Assembly (NCBI GenBank): GCA_025774935.1
Contig: JALGZK010000027.1
Location: 1-26,999 of the forward strand
Length of the DNA stretch: 26,999 bases
DNA from: a bacterium
GTDB taxonomy: Bacteria > Joyebacterota > Joyebacteria > Joyebacterales > Joyebacteraceae
Direction of reading: 5' to 3'
Both the position numbers and the translations under genes were made by a program. Each line of letters begins with the position of its first letter. Within the stretch, counting starts at the first letter, position 1. The notes beneath the pieces are model-generated. The model made no database searches. It was not told the DNA's origin and saw nothing but the letters and a program-made list of their open reading frames with translations. This document shows positions 7,496 through 16,300 of this stretch, one piece after another.

Positions 7496-9844
7496 ATGTC
7501 TGACCTCAAGTACGTTGGCACAGACTCGACGCGCATCGATGGCCTCGAGAAGATCACGGGCGCCGCGACTTTCGTCGACGACATCGACTTCGGCCCGAAC
7601 CTCCTCCGCGCGGAGATCGTCGAGAGCCCGCACGCGCACGCGCGGATCGTCTCGATCGACACGTCTGCGGCAGAGGACGTTCCCGGCGTCGTCCGGGTCG
7701 TGACGGGGAAGGACTTCCCGTACCGGTTCGGCCTCTACATGAAGGACCGATACATCTTCGCGCAGGACCGCGTGCGGTTCGTGGGGGAGCAGGTCGCGGC
7801 CGTCGTCGCGCGTGATCCCAAGGTCGCGAAGCGCGCGGCGAAGCTCGTACACGTCGAGTACGAGGAGCTTCCCCCGATCTTCGACCCGATGGAGGCGATC
7901 GAAGGCGCTTCGTGCCTCATCCATCCCGAGTGCGAGCGCGTCCCGTGGTTCTTCCCCGAGGCCGACACGAACATCGCGCACTGCCGGAAGACCCGGAAGG
8001 GAGACGTAGAAGCCGGGTTCACCGAGGCCGACGTCGTCCTCGAGGACACCTACCGTGTCCCGCGCTACGCCCACTGCGCGATCGAGCCGCACGTCATCGT
8101 CGGGCAGCAGGACCACTCGGGCAGGCTCACGCTCTGGTCGGCGTCCCAGTCCCCGCACACCCAGAGAAACCTCTTCGCGGAGTCGCTGGCGCCCTTGGGG
8201 CTCACGCACAAGGACATCCGCGTGATTACGCCGTACGTGGGCGGCGGGTTCGGCGGGAAGGCCGGCGTCACGATGGAGATCATCGGCGCCGCGCTTGCGA
8301 CCGCGGTCAGGGGACACCCGGTCAAGCTCCGCTGGACGCGCGAGCAGGAGTTCTACAACACCTACCAGCGGCAGGGACTCGTCGCGAACCTCAAGATCGG
8401 CGCGAAGAGCGACGGGACGATTACCGCGATCGAGCACGCGCTCTACTGGGACGCGGGCGCCTACGTCGAGTACGGCGCGAACGTCGTGAACGCGGTCGGG
8501 CTCTCGGCGACGGGGCCGTACCGGATTCCGAACGTCAAGATCGACTCGTACTGCATCTACACGAACCTCCCGCCCGGGGGGCCCTACCGCGGGTTCGGTT
8601 ACTCGGAGTTCCACTTCGGGCTCGAGTCGCACATGACCCGGCTCGCGGGCATGCTCGGGATGGACGCGGTCGAGTTCCGGAAGAAGAACGCGATCCGGGA
8701 GGGCGACACGCTCGCGTACGGGGCCGAGATGAACCCGAGCGGGCTCGTCGAGGCCATCGACAAGGCGGCCGCGGCCATCGAGTGGGGGAGGCCCGAGGAG
8801 CCGCTCGTCCCCGGGAACGTTGTCGGCAAGGGGTTCGCGCTCATGTGGAAGGCGCCCGCTATGCCGCCGAACGCAGCGTCGGCCGCGTTCCTCAAGTTCA
8901 ACGAGGACGGGAGCCTGAACATCGCGGTCTCCGGAATGGAGATCGGGCAGGGCTATCTAACGGCCATGGCGCAGATCGCGGCGGAGGTCCTGACGGTCCC
9001 CGTCGAGAAGATCCGCGTGGAGACGCCCGACACCGACCGGAACCCGTACGAGTGGCAGAACGTGGGGTCGCATGTGACGTGGGGCTGCGGGAACGCGGTC
9101 AAGCTCGCGGCCGAGGAGGCGCGGGAGAAGATCTTCGCGCTCGTCCGCCGCGCCCACAACGCCTGCGAGAAGGAGGACATGCTCTACCTCGAGGACGAGA
9201 AGGTGAAGTGCCGGGACAACCTCGAGTTCGAGTTGCCGCTACGTGACTTCGTAATCTCGGGCATCCAGATGGAGGATGGGACGTTCCGGGGCGGGCCGAT
9301 CATGGGGACCGGCATGTTCATGCCGGAGTTCACCTCCGCGCTCTCCGACCCCGAGACGAGCCAGGGCGGGCACCCGAACGTGCACTACACGGTGGGCGCC
9401 GCGGGCATCGTCCTCGAGATCGACCCTGCGACGGGGAAGATGCGCGTCCGGAAGACGGCCCTTGCCGTCGATGTCGGGAAGGCGATCAACCCCGACCTCG
9501 TGAACGCTCAGATCGTGGGCGGCATGGTCCAGGGCCTCGCGACCGTGCTCTACGAGGACATGCGGTTCGACGACAAGGGCCGCATGCTGAACCCGAACTT
9601 CACCGACTACAAGATCCCCACCGCGATGGACGTCCCCGACGAGATCGTCCCGATTATCGTCGAGGTCCCCCAGCCCGACGGCCCGTTCGGCGCGCGGGGC
9701 GTGGGGGAGCACACCATGATCCCCGCCGCGCCCATGGTCGCCAACGCCGTCGAGGACGCGCTCGGGCTCCGCATCACCGAGATGCCGGTGACGGCGGAGC
9801 GGGTGGCGTTGGCAGCTCAACGGCTCCGGGAATCACCTTCGTAG
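7496..9844 (+). CDS. Molybdenum hydroxylase molybdopterin-binding large subunit (xanthine dehydrogenase family)
   Basis: This 782-residue protein has the usual size of a stand-alone XdhA/CoxL-type subunit. The N-terminal aldehyde-oxidase a/b-hammerhead domain begins with RIDGLEKITGAATFVDDI. Molybdopterin-site motifs are VGGGFGGK (248-255), PYRGFGYSE (363-371) and GARGVGEHTMIP, whose Glu738 matches the catalytic glutamate of xanthine oxidase. The loop PYRGFG resembles the FRGFG of purine hydroxylases (Arg365) and not the AYRCSFR loop of CO dehydrogenase. A CO dehydrogenase is therefore unlikely and an N-heterocycle or aldehyde substrate is favoured. The start at 7496 has no strong ribosome binding site. 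Its electron-transfer subunits lie at 3394-4757, apart from it by the aquaporin and the protease/lipoprotein pair. No XdhC-type cofactor chaperone is visible. Confidence 0.92.
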   Translation: MSDLKYVGTDSTRIDGLEKITGAATFVDDIDFGPNLLRAEIVESPHAHARIVSIDTSAAEDVPGVVRVVTGKDFPYRFGLYMKDRYIFAQDRVRFVGEQVAAVVARDPKVAKRAAKLVHVEYEELPPIFDPMEAIEGASCLIHPECERVPWFFPEADTNIAHCRKTRKGDVEAGFTEADVVLEDTYRVPRYAHCAIEPHVIVGQQDHSGRLTLWSASQSPHTQRNLFAESLAPLGLTHKDIRVITPYVGGGFGGKAGVTMEIIGAALATAVRGHPVKLRWTREQEFYNTYQRQGLVANLKIGAKSDGTITAIEHALYWDAGAYVEYGANVVNAVGLSATGPYRIPNVKIDSYCIYTNLPPGGPYRGFGYSEFHFGLESHMTRLAGMLGMDAVEFRKKNAIREGDTLAYGAEMNPSGLVEAIDKAAAAIEWGRPEEPLVPGNVVGKGFALMWKAPAMPPNAASAAFLKFNEDGSLNIAVSGMEIGQGYLTAMAQIAAEVLTVPVEKIRVETPDTDRNPYEWQNVGSHVTWGCGNAVKLAAEEAREKIFALVRRAHNACEKEDMLYLEDEKVKCRDNLEFELPLRDFVISGIQMEDGTFRGGPIMGTGMFMPEFTSALSDPETSQGGHPNVHYTVGAAGIVLEIDPATGKMRVRKTALAVDVGKAINPDLVNAQIVGGMVQGLATVLYEDMRFDDKGRMLNPNFTDYKIPTAMDVPDEIVPIIVEVPQPDGPFGARGVGEHTMIPAAPMVANAVEDALGLRITEMPVTAERVALAAQRLRESPS

Positions 9845-9887
9845 TTTCGGACGGCGTTCTGATTGACTCCAACCGGGATGTCATCAC

Positions 9888-10811
9888 ATGCAGATCACCG
9901 TCGCAGGCGCCACAGGTCTCATAGGGCGCGCGCTGATCACGGCGCTTCGGAACCGCGGCGACGAACTCATCGTCCTCTCGCGGGATCCCGGGCGGGTGCC
10001 GGAGTGGATGTCGGGTGTCACCGTGCTCGGGTGGCGCCCGGTTCTCGAGAGACCCCCGGCAGAGGCTCTGGAGGGCGTCGACGCAGTGGTGAACCTCGCC
10101 GGGGCCCCTATCTTTCCGGGCCGCTGGACCGAATCCCGCATGCGCACGATCCGCGAGTCGCGCGTCGCCGGGAACCGCAATCTGGCGGAGGCCATCGCAG
10201 AACTCGACAGGCCGCCCAGGACCTCGGTTGTCGGGTCCGCCGTGGGCTACTACGGATCTCGGGGTGAGGAGGAGCTCGTGGAAGAGGCGCCTCCTGGCTC
10301 AGACTTCCTGGCTGGTGTCTGTCGCGATCTCGAGGAGGAGGCTCAGGCGGCCACACGGGCGGGCGTACGGGTCGTCAGGCTTCGCACCGGCATCGTGATG
10401 GCACCGTCGGGCGGGGCGCTCGAGCAGATTCTGCCTCTGTTCAGAGCCGGCCTGGGCGGGCGGCTGGGATCCGGACGGCAGTGGTTCTCGTGGATCCACA
10501 TCTCGGATATGGTGCGCGTCATCCTGCGCGCTCTTGATGACGACGGAATAGAAGGGCCTGTGAACGCGACCGCGCCGCATCCCGTGCGGAACGTCGAGTT
10601 CGCGAAGGCCCTGGGAAAGGCCCTGCGGCGTCCCGCGATCATGTGGGTTCCGGCCTCGCTTCTCCGGGTCGCTCTGGGGAAGACGGCTTCCGTGATCCTC
10701 TCCAGTCAACGGGTAGTGCCCGTGAAGCTCAGTCGGGCCGGTCACGAGTTCGATTTCGGGGACATCCAACGCGCTCTTGTAGACTGCGTCTCCGACAGCC
10801 GTGCTGCGTAG
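9888..10811 (+). CDS. TIGR01777/YfcH-type SDR epimerase
   Basis: This 307-residue extended short-chain dehydrogenase/reductase-like protein has the nucleotide-binding motif GATGLIGRAL at residues 6-15. It also carries the TIGR01777 hallmarks: VNLAGAPIFPGRWTESRMRTIRESRV, SAVGYYGSRG (the YYG active-site region), VRLRTGIVM and a C-terminal DUF1731-like segment (MWVPASLLRVALGKTASVILSSQRVVP). Relatives are often annotated as NAD-dependent epimerases or cell-division inhibitor SulA-like, but their substrate is mostly unknown. It follows the hydroxylase by 43 bp, so co-transcription with it is possible. The same family is widespread as a lone housekeeping gene, so no pathway link is claimed. Confidence 0.88.
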   Translation: MQITVAGATGLIGRALITALRNRGDELIVLSRDPGRVPEWMSGVTVLGWRPVLERPPAEALEGVDAVVNLAGAPIFPGRWTESRMRTIRESRVAGNRNLAEAIAELDRPPRTSVVGSAVGYYGSRGEEELVEEAPPGSDFLAGVCRDLEEEAQAATRAGVRVVRLRTGIVMAPSGGALEQILPLFRAGLGGRLGSGRQWFSWIHISDMVRVILRALDDDGIEGPVNATAPHPVRNVEFAKALGKALRRPAIMWVPASLLRVALGKTASVILSSQRVVPVKLSRAGHEFDFGDIQRALVDCVSDSRAA

Positions 10812-10862
10812 ACTCCCGGGCTCCCGCTCTCTCCGAGTCAGCGAACTGCCAACCATCACGGG

Positions 10863-10891
10863 TTGATTCGCCGCGTTCGTGGTGGTATAGT
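10863..10891 (+). promoter_or_regulatory. Sigma70-type promoter for the Cys-rich small protein gene
   Basis: TTGATT at 10863-10868 and TATAGT at 10886-10891 are separated by 17 bases, and GTGG precedes the -10 as an extended -10-like TGn. Transcription would start near 10898, about 110 bases before the ATG at 11010. Confidence 0.65.
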
Positions 10892-10934
10892 TGCACATAA
10901 CCCAACAACCTATGAGTGTAGTGCCGTCAGCGGT

Positions 10935-10959
10935 CTCCTGATCCGCGTTAACTCAGGAG
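10935..10959 (+). promoter_or_regulatory. Leader hairpin upstream of the Cys-rich gene
   Basis: CTCCTGA (10935-10941) pairs with TCAGGAG (10953-10959) across an 11-nt loop inside the predicted leader. It includes an AGGAG-like stretch, but the real ribosome binding site lies further down at 10998-11003. A regulatory role is possible but not shown. Confidence 0.4.
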
Positions 10960-11009
10960 GGGCTCCTGGTTCTGCGCTGGTCATGGAGACCACGCTCAAG
11001 GAGAGCACG

Positions 11010-11246
11010 ATGCGACAGGTGGACGGCGAGACGCTGCGTCGCACGACGAAGTGCCAGCACAGCTTCTTCTGTCTTGGAGGCTGTGGCTGGCAGCTGTGCC
11101 CGGCCGGTGACCAGGCCTCGGAGTCAGGTGGAGTCGTCACGCTGGAACGCCTTCGACCCCACTGCAAGTACGTTCGGTCGTCGGATGAAATCAGCACATG
11201 CACGTGTCCGACGAGGCACGAGCTGCGCGAGACGTACGGTCTGTAG
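11010..11246 (+). CDS. Cysteine-rich small protein (78 aa), function unknown
   Basis: ATG at 11010 is preceded by AAGGAG at 10998-11003 with ideal spacing. The frame is open further upstream to 10863, but that part overlaps the promoter and leader and is unlikely to be translated. The protein has eight cysteines in the order C-x6-C-x3-C-x4-C-x19-C-x11-C-x-C, plus His residues next to several of them (KCQHSFFCLGGCGWQLCP, RPHCKYV, STCTCPTRHEL). This suggests metal binding, for example zinc or an iron-sulfur cluster, in a soluble protein without signal peptide. I recall similar short Cys-rich hypothetical proteins in diverse environmental bacteria, without known function. It has its own promoter and a downstream hairpin, so it appears to be a separate transcription unit. 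The spacing counts were done by eye. Confidence 0.7.
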   Translation: MRQVDGETLRRTTKCQHSFFCLGGCGWQLCPAGDQASESGGVVTLERLRPHCKYVRSSDEISTCTCPTRHELRETYGL

Positions 11247-11290
11247 CAGCCGACCAACAGGCTGTGGATGACGCACGTAGCGACGATCTC

Positions 11291-11322
11291 GGAGGGAAGC
11301 GGCAGTTCATGCCGATCCCTCC
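11291..11322 (+). terminator. Probable intrinsic terminator after the Cys-rich gene
   Basis: GGAGGGA (11291-11297) pairs with TCCCTCC (11316-11322). An inner stem of CGGC (11300-11303) and GCCG (11311-11314) closes a 7-nt loop. A pyrimidine-rich stretch with several T follows (11323-11331), but it is not a full T-run. It lies 45 bp after the stop. Confidence 0.5.
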
Positions 11323-11454
11323 TCGTCTTCTCCGATTGGCTTGCGTTCCTCCGCGATCCTCAATGCCATCGACTCATGCCTGTGACGACTCTCGGGCGTG
11401 CGCCGACGATTCACGGTAGCCTCCCCATACACATGGCTCCATCCCGGAGACCCC

Positions 11455-12432
11455 ATGCTCCACATCCGCCCCTTCAATTCAACCGAGTCCGACTACCTCT
11501 TCATCACCCAGGTCTGGGACACGTACTTCCCGGAGTACGCGTTCACGGTCGACGAGCAGCGGGCAATGGACGGAGCCCGCAGTCCGAACCGGCTCTGGCA
11601 GCGCGTCATCGTTGAGCAGGATGGCGAGCCCGTCGGCCACGGGTTCTACGGCGAGCAGGAGGAGCTGGACGCTCCCGGCGACTACCAGGTCTACGTCCAG
11701 GTCCGCAAGGACAAGCAGCGGCAGGGGATCGGGACGTTCGTCTACGACCATATCGAGGGCGCCCTCGCCGAGCGCGACCCCGTCTCGTTCTCAGCGTTCG
11801 CCTCGCCCGCGTTCCCCGAGCACATCCGCTTCCTCACGAAACGCGGCCACAAGAAGATCCAGCAGGAGCAGGACTCGAAGCTCCTCATCGAGGAGTTCGA
11901 CTTCGACCGCTTCGAGCCCGCAATCGCGCGCGCCGAGCAGCAGGGCATCGAGATCATCGCCGCACCCGAGCTCGAGCGCCGCATCCCCGACTGGAAGCGC
12001 GTCATGTGGAACCTCGAGTTCGAGTTCATGAAGGACTCTCCGCTTCCCGACGAGGCCCGCCAGCGTCCGTTCGAGGCGTACTCCAAGTGGTTCGACGCGC
12101 CGATGTTCCGCCCGGACGCGTACTTCGTCGCGATGCACGAGGGAAAGGTCATCGGCATGAGCGAGCTATGGCAGCGGGGGGGCCAGCCACACAAGCTCAT
12201 GACCGGCATGACGGGCGTCGTCCGCGAGTACCGCCGGCGCGGCATCGCGACTGCGCTCAAGACCACCGGCATCCGCTACGCGCGCGACCACGGCTACACC
12301 GCCATCCAGACCATCAACGCCGAGGGGAACCCTATGTACGACCTGAACATCGCCCTCGGCTACAAACCCATGCCGGCCTGGTGGTGGCTGCGGCGGATGC
12401 TCAAGCCCAAGGAAGGCGGACCGTCTGACTGA
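11455..12432 (+). CDS. GNAT-family N-acetyltransferase with two GNAT domains
   Basis: This 325-residue protein has two acetyltransferase folds in tandem. The first (about 1-150) has VYVQVRKDKQRQGIGTFVYDHI, matching the acetyl-CoA-binding R-x2-G-x-G/A loop. The second (about 190-320) has MTGVVREYRRRGIATALKTTGI, again a typical R-R-x-G-I-A pyrophosphate loop, followed by NAEGNPMYDLNIALGYKP, the N-x2-M-x3-N-x2-L-G-F/Y-x-P ending common in antibiotic or mycothiol-type GNATs. Start 11455 has GGAGA at 11446-11450; an open frame upstream lacks homology. The second domain looks catalytically complete. The substrate is unknown. Confidence 0.88.
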   Translation: MLHIRPFNSTESDYLFITQVWDTYFPEYAFTVDEQRAMDGARSPNRLWQRVIVEQDGEPVGHGFYGEQEELDAPGDYQVYVQVRKDKQRQGIGTFVYDHIEGALAERDPVSFSAFASPAFPEHIRFLTKRGHKKIQQEQDSKLLIEEFDFDRFEPAIARAEQQGIEIIAAPELERRIPDWKRVMWNLEFEFMKDSPLPDEARQRPFEAYSKWFDAPMFRPDAYFVAMHEGKVIGMSELWQRGGQPHKLMTGMTGVVREYRRRGIATALKTTGIRYARDHGYTAIQTINAEGNPMYDLNIALGYKPMPAWWWLRRMLKPKEGGPSD

Positions 12433-12445
12433 TCCCGCCCCGGTA

Positions 12446-13144
12446 GTGTCGACTCCCGAGCGCCGAACCCCCGGAGGATCGACGCGCGCGCTGTCGCTCG
12501 TCGCCGCGGTGGCCGCCCTCACGATCGCGTGCGTCTCGTGCGGCCCCGCCCTCGCGAGCCAGACGAGCTTCTACGCCGGCGCCGGCCTCGGCTACGGACA
12601 CATGCAGGCCGCGTTCTCCGCTCACCTGCCTTCGGGCACTGAGGTCATCACCTTCGACGGTCTGGGGGGGAACGGGCCGGTCGCGACCGCGCTCGCGGGG
12701 CTCGAGCGGGACACGGGCGTCATGCGGTTCGCGCTCGAGCTCGACGGCGCGCTCCTCGGTGTCGAGAGCACGCTCGACGGCGGCTTCGGGGGGTACTGGG
12801 CGGAGGGTGACCTCACCCTCGGATGGTCGGCGAGCCTATCTGCCCTCGTCGGCCTCGAGATCTCGGAGACGGGACTCCTGTTCGGGCGCGTGGGCTACGG
12901 CACGACGTCGTACACGGCCACCATCAGGAGCAACATCGGGAACATCGACGACGAGCCCTGGGGCGACGTCCAGGCGGTCGTCCTGGGGCTCGGGCTCGAG
13001 GGGGAGCTCGGGGGGGGCTGGTCCCTCCGGGGTGAGTTCCGCTACAGCACGTTCGAGGACTTCCACGAGGGCAAGGACGGCCTCGAGCTCGTCATCAAGC
13101 CCTCGACGTACGCGGCGGGTCTGTCCGTGATACGCCGGTTCTAG
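12446..13144 (+). CDS. Outer-membrane beta-barrel protein (OmpA/OmpW-like size)
   Basis: This 232-residue protein begins with a signal peptide (hydrophobic stretch RALSLVAAVAALTIACVSCGPALAS, likely cleavage after ALA near residue 37). The mature part has alternating hydrophobic residues and glycine/aromatic turns typical of beta-strands: FYAGAGLGYGHM, LLFGRVGYGTTSY, WSLRGEFRYSTFEDF. It ends in a C-terminal phenylalanine (SVIRRF), as expected for BAM-dependent insertion. The GTG at 12446 is used because no ATG lies before the signal peptide, and its ribosome binding site is weak. It follows the GNAT gene by 13 bp. The ligand or function is not recognisable. It is a different barrel from the one at 21939. 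Confidence 0.75.
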   Translation: MSTPERRTPGGSTRALSLVAAVAALTIACVSCGPALASQTSFYAGAGLGYGHMQAAFSAHLPSGTEVITFDGLGGNGPVATALAGLERDTGVMRFALELDGALLGVESTLDGGFGGYWAEGDLTLGWSASLSALVGLEISETGLLFGRVGYGTTSYTATIRSNIGNIDDEPWGDVQAVVLGLGLEGELGGGWSLRGEFRYSTFEDFHEGKDGLELVIKPSTYAAGLSVIRRF

Positions 13145-13222
13145 CCCCGAAATCGCGCCCGTCCGCCCGCGCTCGCCACCCGCCTGCTCCATTCAACCTA
13201 TCGGCCGGGCCTCCGGTCAGAG

Positions 13223-13347
13223 TATGATGATAGGCGAATCTTCGCATTGACCGATTCGCGCGGGGCGCTCTCCGGGGGCGAGCCTGGGGACAGCTCCGCG
13301 CGGAGACCCTATGGCGGTGTGGGACCGCCTGCAACAGACCGAGGAGG
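13223..13347 (+). promoter_or_regulatory. Structured leader of the Tricorn-like gene
   Basis: A TATGAT box at 13223-13228 could be a -10, but no good -35 is seen. Downstream are three inverted repeats: GCGAATC/GATTCGC (13234-13240 with 13253-13259), a 12-bp perfect palindrome CTCCGCGCGGAG (13294-13305), and GGCGGT/ACCGCC (13313-13318 with 13324-13329). The ribosome binding site GAGGAGG (13341-13347) comes next. This could be a cis-regulatory leader. No known riboswitch class is recognised. Confidence 0.4.
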
Positions 13348-13353
13348 ACCCTG

Positions 13354-16300
13354 ATGGTCTTAGCGAGGCTGGGAACGGCGATCGTACTCGCCGTGGTGCT
13401 CGTGACATTCGCATCCCCGTCGCAGGCAGTCGAGCCGCACGCGGGGATGCTTCGTTATCCGGACGTGTCGCAGACGCAGATCGTCTTCCGCTACGCGAAC
13501 GACCTCTGGCTCGTCTCGCGCGAGGGCGGGGAGGCGACGCGCCTGTCGAGCCCGACGGGAGCCGAGAGCTACGCGAAGTTCAGCCCCGACGGCAGCTCCA
13601 TCGCCTACATGGGGAACTACGACGGCCTGTGGAGCATCTACACGCTGCCCGTCACGGGCGGCGTCCCGTTCCGCGTGACGCACCAGCCGTCGCTCCGGCG
13701 ACTCTCCGACTGGACGACCGACGACCGCATCGTCTACGCCGCCTGGAACGTCGGTCCCCACGCGTACGGGACGAAGCTCCTTACGGTGTCGGTCGACGGC
13801 GGCATGCCCGAGCAGCTCCCCGTTCCGTACGGCACGAACGCCGACATCGCCGACGACGGCAAGTGGATGGCCTACTCGCCGTTCGCGCGCGACCACGCGA
13901 GCTGGAAGCGCTACATGGGCGGCGCCGCCGCGGACATCTGGCTCTTCCACCTCGAGAACCACACATCGCGCCGCGTCACCGACTGGGACGGCAACGACTC
14001 GATCCCGATGTGGCACGGGTCGAAGGTCTACTACGTCTCCGACGCCGGGGAGAACCACCACCTGAACGTCTGGGTCCACGACGTCGACGACGGCACGAAC
14101 CGCCAGGTCACGCACCACAGGGACTACGACGTCCGCTGGCCGTCGATCGGCCCCGGCCCCGACGGCCAGGGCGAGATCGTCTACCAGCTCGGTCCCGAGC
14201 TCAGGCTCCTCGACCTCGAGAGCGAGCGCTCCGAGGCCGTGAGCGTGACGATTCCGGGCGACCGCCCGAGGCTCCGCCCGCAGCGCGAGGACGCCTCCGA
14301 CTACATTCGGGACGGCCACATCTCGAAGACCGGGAAGCGCGTCGTGGTCGAGGCGCGGGGGGACATCTGGACGCTCCCGGCGGAGAACGGCTCGCCCGTG
14401 AACCTCACCCGCACGAGCGGGTTCGCCGAGCGCGGTCCGAGCTGGAGCCCCGACGGGAAGTGGATCGCGTACTTCGGGGACGAGACCGGCGAGTACGAGC
14501 TCTACATCAAGCAGTCCGACGGGCGCGGCGAGACGAAGAAGCTCACGAACATGAAGGGCGGGTTCTACTCGAGCGCCACCTGGTCGCCCGACTCGAAGAA
14601 GATCGCGTTCTGGGACCAGGTCCGGACGCTCTACATCCACGACATCGAAAGCGGCTCGACCGACGCTGTCTACGAGATCCAGTTCGGGTACAGGAGCCAC
14701 GTCAGCTGGTCCCACGACGGGAACTGGATCGCACTGGCGGACGCTCCCACTCCTTCCTCGCACTGGGCGATCTACCTCCTCGATCTCGCGAACGGCGAGA
14801 CGCACCGCGTCACGAGCAGCATGTTCTCCTACACGTGGCCGACGTTCGACCGGGACGGGACGTACCTCTACTTCGCGTGCAACCGGGACTTCTCGGACCC
14901 GACGTACGACTGGGAGGGCTCGACCTGGGTCTACGACGAGACCGACCGCCTCCTCGCGATCCCGCTCTCGGCAGAGACCGCCTCCCCGCTCCTTCCCGAG
15001 ATCGACGAGGAGGAGTGGGAGGAGGACGGCGATGACGAGGAAGGTGAGGACGAAGAGGGCGAGGACGAGGATGGTGAAGACGAGGACGAAGACGAGGACG
15101 CCGAGGACGAAGAGCCCGAGCCGCTCGAGATCGACCTCGAGGGCTTCGAGCGGCGCGCGATCCTGCTTCCGATAGAGCGCGGCTCGTTCACCGAGCTCGC
15201 GGTCTCCGACGAGGGGCTGCTCTTCTACCTCCGCCACGGCGACGACGGCCACAAGCTCAACGTCCTCGACATCGAGGACGACGAGGAGATGGAGAAGACC
15301 GTCCTCTCGGGCGTGCAAGGCTACGCGATGTCGGCCGACGGGAAGAAGATCTCCGCGCTCAACCAGTCAGGTGGCATCGCGATCATCGAAGCCGCCGCGG
15401 ACCAGAGCTGGGACGACATGGTCCCGACCTCTGGCATGACCGCCGTGATCGACCCGCGCGAGGAGTGGCGGCAGATCTTCAACGACGCGTGGCGGTTCGA
15501 GCGCGACTACTTCTACGATCCGGGTCTGCACGGCGTCGACTGGCCGGCCGTGAAGGTCCAGTACGAGGCCATGCTCGAGGACTGCGCGTCGCGCGACGAC
15601 CTCTCGTTCATCATCCGCGAGATGATCGGCGAGCTCAGCGTTGGACACGCCTACTACTGGGGCGGCGACACGGAGCAGGCTCCGAGCACGTCGGTAGGGC
15701 TGCTCGCGTGCGACTTCGAGCTCGATGGCGGCGCGTACAAGATCTCGAGGATCTACGAGGGCGGCGCGTGGGATGCGGACGCACGCGGTCCGCTGAGCCA
15801 CCCCGGCGTCGACGTCGAGGTCGGCGACTACCTCCTCGCGGTCAACGGCGTGCCCGTCGAGACGGACAAGGACGTGTGGGCCGCGTTCCAGGGGCTCGCG
15901 GGCCGGACGGTCACGATCACCGTGAGCGAGAACTCCGAGATCGACGACGAAGCGCGCCACGTCGTGATCGAGCTCCTCTCGAGCGACTCGAGCCTGCGAT
16001 ACCGGGCGTGGGTCGAGGCGAACCGCGCGTACGTGGCCGAGCGGTCGGACGGCCGCGTCGGGTACGTCCACGTTCCCGACACGGGCATCAACGGGCAGAC
16101 CGAGCTCGTCCGGCAGTTCAACGGGCAGCACGGACTCGACGCCCTCATCGTCGACGAGCGGTGGAACGGGGGAGGGCAGGACACGCACCGGTTCATCGAG
16201 CTCCTGAACCGTCCCATCGTGAACTACTGGGTGCGGCGCGACGGCAGGGCCGGGTTCCCGGCACCGAGCCCGTCGCACTACGGCCCGAAGTGCATGCTCA

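Noticed and set aside
7496-9844. Carbon monoxide dehydrogenase large subunit
   Set aside because: The AYRCSFR active-site loop is absent and PYRGFG is present in its place.
10800-10835. Terminator after the epimerase gene
   Set aside because: Only a 5-bp GACTC/GAGTC pairing with a long loop is present, which is too weak.
11028-11245. Zinc-ribbon transcription factor for the Cys-rich protein
   Set aside because: The spacing of the cysteines does not match a zinc ribbon I know, so only metal binding is suggested.
15001-15120. Tandem repeat read as a CRISPR or satellite
   Set aside because: The repeats are imperfect, lie in frame and encode an acidic tract in a known protein.
13360-15318. A 652-codon open frame on the - strand inside the Tricorn-like gene
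   Set aside because: It is antisense to a clear coding region, is rich in Arg, Val and Asp from complementary high-GC codons, and shows no domain.
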